Positions 58,396 to 64,000 of a DNA stretch of 64,000 nucleotides are shown in pieces. This DNA comes from Eucommia ulmoides (lineage: Eukaryota > Streptophyta > Magnoliopsida > Garryales > Eucommiaceae): NCBI GenBank assembly GCA_016647705.1, contig CM028333.1:9498616-9562615 (forward strand). The letters run 5' to 3'. Numbering within the stretch: the stretch's first letter is position 1; the number at the start of each line of letters is the position of its first letter. The notes beneath the pieces are model-generated. The model saw nothing but the letters and a program-made list of their open reading frames with translations. It searched no databases and was not told the DNA's origin. A program made the translations under genes and the position numbers.

Positions 58396-60864
58396 ATGGC
58401 ATTATCCATTGCATTAATGTGCAAATATGAGATTGTGACAACGGTTTTGAGGATGAAAAGTGGCAACAATTTGGTTGAGTTGAGTGAAAAAATAATAAAT
58501 AAATGGTCAGATCTATTCATTGTCAAATTTGAGTTGTCGTATTCACTCCCGGGACATCCAAAGTGTATGTTTGATGATCAGAATGATTAGGAAGAAATGT
58601 TTTTGGTGGCTGCCCACATGAACATTGATTTTTTAGAGGTCTGTGTACAAAAAAAGGTGAGTGAATCAAGTGCATCTACTGGTGCTTCTTCATGTGCAAC
58701 TTTACCCCCAAACAATTGTGTCAATGGTGACAGCGACAGGGAAATGGATTATATAGGCAGCTATGGTAATATGTTACAGTTAAGCAATGAAAAATTGCTA
58801 CTTTCCTCAAGATAGACTGATGGTATTCAAGAGGTGGGGCAGAAATTCAAGGGAGGAACAAGTGAATTTCATATGGCTTTGAAGAAATTTTTTGTAGAAG
58901 TTGGGTTTAATTTTCGTTATCTTAGGAATGATAAAACACGCGTGACAGCTGAATGCTCACTATGGGAGGATAGAAAATGCCCATGGTTCATGCATAGACG
59001 GGTAAGGAGCGAAAACAGTATCTTTTATATTTGAACTCTTGTAAAAGAAGACACATGTGGAGCTGCATCTGGCACCAGTAAGAACAAAAAATTGACTTTA
59101 GAAGTTATTTCATCATGTTTGACTGATGAGGTGCATTCCAACCCCGAAACTCGCCCGGTTGATGTTGTTGACACTTTTAGGAAACAATATGGGCTAGAAC
59201 TAACATACTAGAATGCATGGAAAGGGGTAGAAAAGGCCAGGAATAATGTGCTTGGCGATTACTAGTCATCCTATGATCAATTGAGATGGTACGTTGATAA
59301 ATGTAAAGAGACAAATCCGGGTAGTCATATTGCATTAGAATACAATTTGGAGACAAGACATTTCAAGAGAATATTCATTGCGTTTCAAGCATGTATACAT
59401 GGGTTTAGGTTTTGTCGGCCAATGTCGTTTCTTAACGGCACATTCCTAACTGGTCGTTACAAATGCAATTTATTAGCGGCAACAGCGAAAGATGGGAATC
59501 ACGGTACGTTTTGCAAGTTTTTGTTTGTTACATGTAAGAATGTTACTTTCAATATAAAAATGATGAGAACATTTGATGTTACATTCAACATCCACTAGTG
59601 TTGAATGTAGCATCTTATGGATTTTAGTATTTACATACATAAAACAAGTGAACAATTGATGTTACATTCAACATCCACAGTGTTGAATGTAACATCTTAT
59701 GGATTTTACTCTGCATGCAGACATCAATAGAACCTTTGATGTTACATTCAACATCCACATGTGTTGAATGTAACACCTTATAGATTAACAATTTTCTGTT
59801 TTTCCGATCATGCAGGGATGTTTCCACTTGCATTTGCTATCGTTGATGCAGAGAATGATGATAACTGGGCTTGGTTTTTATTGGAACTTAGAAAGATTGT
59901 TGGGCCTGAGCTTGTCATAACATTCATCTCTGATCGGCATAACAAAATTTTGGAAGGGGTATATGAAGTGTTTCCACACTGTCACCATACTTATTGTTTG
60001 CATCATTTGAAGATGAATTTAAAAGCTACGATGACTGGTACAACTACAACATTTAAAGATATGATGGTTCAGAAATTGAATGATTTGGCATATGCACATT
60101 CACCAGAAATGTTTAAAATTTTATTTGATCAAATGAGTAATGAAGGGGGTACAAAGGTGCATAACTTCATTTAAGAATTATCACCACAAAAATTTAGTAA
60201 TGTGTTTTTTAGATGCAAGCGATATGGTGAGATGACGTCTAACTTGGCGGAGTGCTTCAATTCATGGATAAGTGAATATCGTCATCTATCGATAATTTTG
60301 TTGATTGACAAAATAAGGATATGATGGATGGACTTAATGGCGGAGAGGAGAAATGAAGCAAACAAACTACAATATGAGATCACCCCAAATTAAGAGAATA
60401 GGATGTGTGAATAAATGAATGAAGGACGAACATGGAATATCAGTTCGTCAGGAAATGGGGTATTTGAGGTCCATTCTAACTCTTTTGTTCTAGTTGATAC
60501 TGAAGGACGCACATGCTCATGTTGACAATGGCAAATAAAAGGATTCCCATGTGTTCATGCTTTTGCAGCTATATATAAGAGTGGATTACCTACATTCAAG
60601 TATATAGAGGACTATTTCTGAAGCTATTTTTTCCGTGAGACATACTCAAGAGGTATATATGTAATTCCAACAATGGAACGACCAATTTTGGGTGAGAGAG
60701 AATCAATGATATTGCCTCCGTTGTCAAAGAAACAACCAGGACAGCCCAAGAAAGTAAGAATCCCATCTAGAGGAGAAGTAAAAGAAAGACAGTGTGGTAG
60801 ATGTAGGAAAATGGGTAGACACAATAGGAAAACATGTAAGGCACCTCTAAATGAAAGATCATGA
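58396..60864 (+). pseudogene. MULE transposase (MuDR family), one intron, several stops
   Basis: The proposed exons are 58396-59503 and 59816-60864. The junction G|GTACGT...TGCAG|GG restores AKDGNHG-MFPLAFAIVDAEND. Domains: N-terminal PB1-like region (VTTVLRMKSGNNL); MuDR DNA-binding region (GQKFKGGTSEFHMALKKFFV, about 58840); MULE transposase core (FLNGTFLTGRYKCNLLAATA; FISDRH; HCHHTYCLHHLKMNL); SWIM zinc finger (CSC-stop-QW ... GFPCVHAF, about 60510-60572); CCHC knuckle (CGRCRKMGRHNRKTC, about 60790-60840). The first catalytic Asp of the DDE set (usually DGTFL) is Asn (NGTFL). About ten in-frame stops are scattered, so the protein cannot be made intact. Confidence 0.9.
59504..59815 (+). repeat. 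Transposase intron filled with three hairpin units
   Basis: Units at about 59573-59613, 59657-59697 and 59738-59777 each read GATGTTACATTCAACATCCA followed by the inverted GTGTTGAATGTARCA. Stems are about 16-17 bp with loops of 4-8 nt. Unit period is about 80 bp. Confidence 0.92.
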
Positions 60865-61797
60865 GGTGGATCTTGAATTTTTTTGTCTAATTTTTTTTTT
60901 TCAAATAATAATGTTCTATTTGTTATAATTTTTTTAAAAACAATATTAAATAAATAAATAAAAAAAAACAGTGCATTTTTTGTTCAGATTATGTTTGGTA
61001 CTTGTGTAACAATCAGAATGTGAACTTTGTATAAGAAAGAAATAGTGGGATTCATATTGCATTCAGCAACTTGAAACATTTTTGTTTTGCATTCAGCAGT
61101 CATAGGATTTTTTGTCATGCATTCAACTTTTGTCATAGACTTCTTTGTGTTACATTCAACACTGTCATAGGCTTGTTCGTGTTACATTCAACACTGTCAT
61201 GGGCTTTTGTTTTTTCATTCAATTTTTTAGGGATGTGTTACATTCAACACTGTCATAGGTTGTTTTGTCACACATTCATCATTTGTCATATGGTTTCGTG
61301 TTACATTCAACATTGTTAGGTTTTTTTGTCACACATTTAACATTTTTGTCATAGCCTTCTTTGTGTTACATTCAACACTGTCATAGGCTTACCCGTGTTA
61401 CATTCAATACTGTCATGGGCTTTTGTTTTGTTATTCAATTTGTTAGGACTGTGTTACATTCAACACTGTCATAGATTGTTTTGTCACACATTCAGCATTT
61501 GTCATATGGTTATGTGTTACATTCAACACTGTGATAGGTTTTTTGTCACACATTCAACAATTTTGTCAGAGGTTTCTTTGTATTACATTTAACACTGTCA
61601 TAGGTTTATTTTTTGCATTCAACAGTCATAGGCAACACATTCAACACATATAAAAAAGGACAACAACAATTGTGTATAACATTGTGTATATACAATCGAT
61701 TACATACAAAATGTAACTTCAAAAAGAAGTTTTCCAAAAACTATTGTGGAAATCCAAAAGTTCAATAGCATTTGTCCATTTTTCAGTTAGGTTTGGG
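60865..61797. repeat. Spacer between transposase and ULP1 genes: TGTTACATTCAACACTGTCA repeats
   Basis: From 61040 to 61645 about 15 copies of (GTG)TTACATTCAACACTGTCATAGG variants occur at irregular spacing of 30-60 bp, in one orientation and not as full hairpins. The whole array is partly duplicated (about 61090-61330 and 61340-61570). The Cys/His-rich frames here only translate the repeat. It must contain the 3' ends of both convergent genes. Confidence 0.88.
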
Positions 61798-63960
61798 TTA
61801 ATTTGCTGTGCAAGTGTGATATGAGTCAAGTGTCCATCTTCTTGGTGCATCATTTAAGAAGTTATGAATGATAGCAGTATGTTCCATGCGAAACTTGTGC
61901 AAGCCTATATTGGTAAAGATCTTCTCCTTCCTAAAGATCTTTTTCATTATATGGATGATGCATACTCCACAATCAACCCTGTAAATTCAACATCACCAAC
62001 ATTCAATAACTGTTCTTTTTTTTTTTTTTTTTTTTTATTGAAGGATGTATGACTTCAATTATTAAGTTATATATGCGGTACTTACGCTGATGAACCTTGA
62101 TATGGTACATCACCAACATTCAACATCTTATCTTCTGAAGGATTAGCCCACTCATGCTCCACATTATTTTTGGTGAGTAGTTGGTCTACGTATGCAATCT
62201 ATAGGTGGACAATACCGTCAATTATTGTTGGTTATAACAACAACAAAAAAATGATTTTATGAAAATACAAGCTTACAAGTTTTTTTACATTTTCGAAAAA
62301 AGGGTCAATTGTGCCTCTTCGTCTCAGATTAACAGAATTATAATGACGCCATGTTGACTCTTGCTTATCACACACAACTAAGGTCCAATGGCCAGTTGTT
62401 GGAGTAGGGTCATCGGTGTTTATGGGAAAATGAACATAACGACATTCAGATGTGAAGGCACGGATTATCTCAGGGTTCAAAAATTTGTTAAGTGTGAGTT
62501 CATCCCCTTCAAGAATCCATGACTGTAGAAAACATTTTTAACGTATGTGTGAATAAATTTTGTAGATGTATAATAGTAAAAGGGAAAAGAATCAAAATGT
62601 ACTCACCCAACATGTACTATTTATGAAAAATGATTGATCGGAAAGAATGTCGCCAAGCTGTTTTAAATCATTTGCCATATGCATTTGTTCGAGGCACAAG
62701 AGCTCTATAACACCACTGATGACCTGATTAAGCATCAATACATTTAGAATATATGTCAGAGTTTTATAATGCCAATACATGTTATACTCAACATCCACGT
62801 GTCAAATGTAACATCATACGAATTTTAATAGTGCATACATAAAACAAAAATAATTGATGTTACATTCAACATCTACAGGTGTTTTGAATGTAACATCATA
62901 TGGTTTTTACTATTGCAACAAAATATAAGAGAACACTTTTAATGCTACATTCAACATCCATATGTGTTAATTGTAACAACATACAAATTTAACAAAAACA
63001 TTATGGAAGAGAACACTTGATGTTACATTCAATATCCACAGGTGTTGAATATAATATCATACAGATTTAACAAAAATAAATAAATAATATACAAGGTAAC
63101 TCACAAAATTTGTCAGTTGTTTTTCTCATAGTAGATCAAGAATGTCAATAAAGGAGACCTGTGCAAAAGTCCATTCTCCACCCCAAACAAACGCTCTAAT
63201 TGTATAAAGAAGAAAACATTTTTCATTGGATCAACACATAACAATCGACACATAAATGAAAATGAAAAATAATAAAGATAGAAGAAGGAGACTTACGTAT
63301 AACCCTCTGTTTGCATAGTAAGCTGTAGGAGTTTTCATTCGTCTTCGGTTAATATCATAGCCACAACACTATCTCGGGGAGGCAGCATGCATGCCTCATC
63401 CAACTCAACAGTTATTTTGCTGAATTCTTCTTGATATACTATAGTGTCCTTTGACTGATTGGTTGTCACTGGATTTTCCTTCTCAGTAGCTTTTATAAGC
63501 CTTTTCGATCGTTTTGCGGGAATGTGATATTCATGGATCAACCCCTCACCAGTTTTTCGTGTCCTCACGCGGCTTTTAACATTTTTTACAAGTGATGTGG
63601 GGGTTGTCGTATGTGTTTTTTGACGTGTACTTCTTTGTGTAACCATTTTCTCAGGCAGATTTGGACATTTGACTACTGGTTCACGATCACGTTTGGCAAT
63701 CTCACATGCTTGTTGGGCAATAACAGAATCGCGCTCTTCTAATGCTGTATTATAAAACTTCGCGATCTCCACAACCTGTTCTTTGAATTCTTGCTCTTTC
63801 TGAATGGACAGTGTAACAGAATGCACCACAGCCTCTTCTAGATGTTCTTGGAGTACTATTTTTTTAGTAACAAGATTTTCCGTTTGCATAACAATGTGTA
63901 CCTCTGTTTCAACTAGTGAATTGGTCAATTGGGCTTTTAAAATTTCAATCTCTTTCTTCA
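61798..63960 (-). pseudogene. ULP1-like (C48) cysteine protease gene of the MULE, six exons seen, two stops
   Basis: Exons on the minus strand: about 63960-63297, 63195-63105, 62723-62607, 62522-62277, 62198-62086 and 61978-61798 (TAA). All have canonical GT/AG borders and in-phase joins. The first exon encodes a coiled region (LKKEIEILKAQ ... KEQEFKEQVVEIAKFYNTAL) and basic, nuclear-signal-like stretches (AKRSKRLIK). The last four encode the protease: TGHWTLVVCDK (catalytic His, 62522-62277), WRHYNSV (Asn where Ulp1 has the catalytic Asp) and AVDCGVCIIH (catalytic Cys, across 62086/61978). ULP1 proteases remove SUMO, but the substrate of transposon-borne forms is unknown. Defects: TGA at about 63335 where Trp is expected (EDE-stop-KLLQLTMQ), and TGA in 63195-63105 (LDLL-stop-EKQ). 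The 5' end lies beyond the window. Confidence 0.88.
62770..63065. repeat. Hairpin units in a ULP1 intron
   Basis: Four units (about 62782-62815, 62852-62895, 62940-62980, 63018-63060), each GATGTTACATTCAACATCYA followed by the inverted GTGTTGAATGTAACATCATA-type sequence, within the intron between exons 63195-63105 and 62723-62607. The same design as in the transposase intron. Confidence 0.9.
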
Positions 63961-64000
63961 GTTTTTTTTTTTTTATTTTTTTTTTATTATATATATTTCT

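Larger units (their letters stand above)
57363..64000 (+). mobile_element. MuDR-like transposon carrying a ULP1-type protease gene (Kaonashi-like), right end outside window
   Basis: Left terminus GGGAAAATTTAGGAAAAA aligns over about 185 bp with the ends of the non-autonomous MULE at 29319-30656. Inside are a transposase gene on the plus strand (58396-60864) and a ULP1-like protease gene on the minus strand (61798 to beyond 63960), arranged tail to tail. MULEs carrying a ULP1-like gene are known in plants (Kaonashi in Arabidopsis, CUMULE in melon). The right terminus and target duplication are beyond the window. Both genes carry stops, so this copy is inactive as written. Confidence 0.87.

Noticed and set aside
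61040..61645. Cys/His-rich open frames that look like a zinc-finger peptide
   Set aside because: They are only translations of the TGTTACATTCAACACTGTCA repeat; similar frames appear in each copy and no known finger spacing is kept.

Overview
This is nuclear DNA of a flowering plant, most likely a eudicot. The evidence is an intronless cytosolic-type ribose-5-phosphate isomerase gene, a MIR319 microRNA gene with the exact mature sequence, and AT-rich intergenic DNA full of plant-type Copia, Gypsy, TRIM, SINE, MULE and MITE sequences. The species cannot be named from sequence alone. Host gene content is low: RPI (1597-2403, minus), MIR319 (27949-28122, plus), the first exons of an unrecognised minus-strand gene running off the left edge (1-367), and a decayed fragment of a JmjC histone-demethylase-type gene (23178-23690, minus).

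Layout. 1-11.5 kb: the edge gene, a complete 340-bp TRIM retrotransposon, RPI with its TATA box, then AT-rich intergenic DNA with a Tourist-like MITE, two MULE-type MITEs with long target duplications, SINEs and a GC-rich patch. 11.77-20.33 kb: one Copia element with matching 5-bp target duplications and a 1.65-kb solo LTR nested inside its RNase H region. 20.3-34.2 kb: intergenic DNA with the demethylase fragment beside a Helitron-like terminus, a second Tourist MITE, SINE and retroelement remnants, MIR319, a 1.34-kb non-autonomous MULE built round a hairpin-rich tandem array, and a possible Helitron. 34.2-40.7 kb: a non-coding LTR element (called family C here) inserted in an old Gypsy LTR. 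40.9-57.1 kb: a Tekay/Del-type chromodomain Gypsy element. Its gag is split by a gag-only Athila/Tat-type element, whose 5' LTR carries another solo LTR in inverted orientation. Its 3' LTR carries a family C solo LTR. 57.36-64.0 kb: the left end and body of a MuDR-like transposon carrying a transposase gene and, tail to tail with it, a ULP1-type cysteine protease gene. It runs off the right edge.

The retroelement genes are all broken, mostly by stops where Gln, Arg or Trp codons are expected, as methylated cytosine decay would give. The most unusual features are three. A short self-complementary motif (TGTTGAATGTAACA) recurs through introns and spacers of the ULP1-bearing MULE and makes up most of its non-autonomous relative. 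Family C LTRs contain a copy of their own primer binding site and a duplicated terminus. A gag-only LTR element is nested inside another element's gag. All calls come from reading the sequence; no database search was run.
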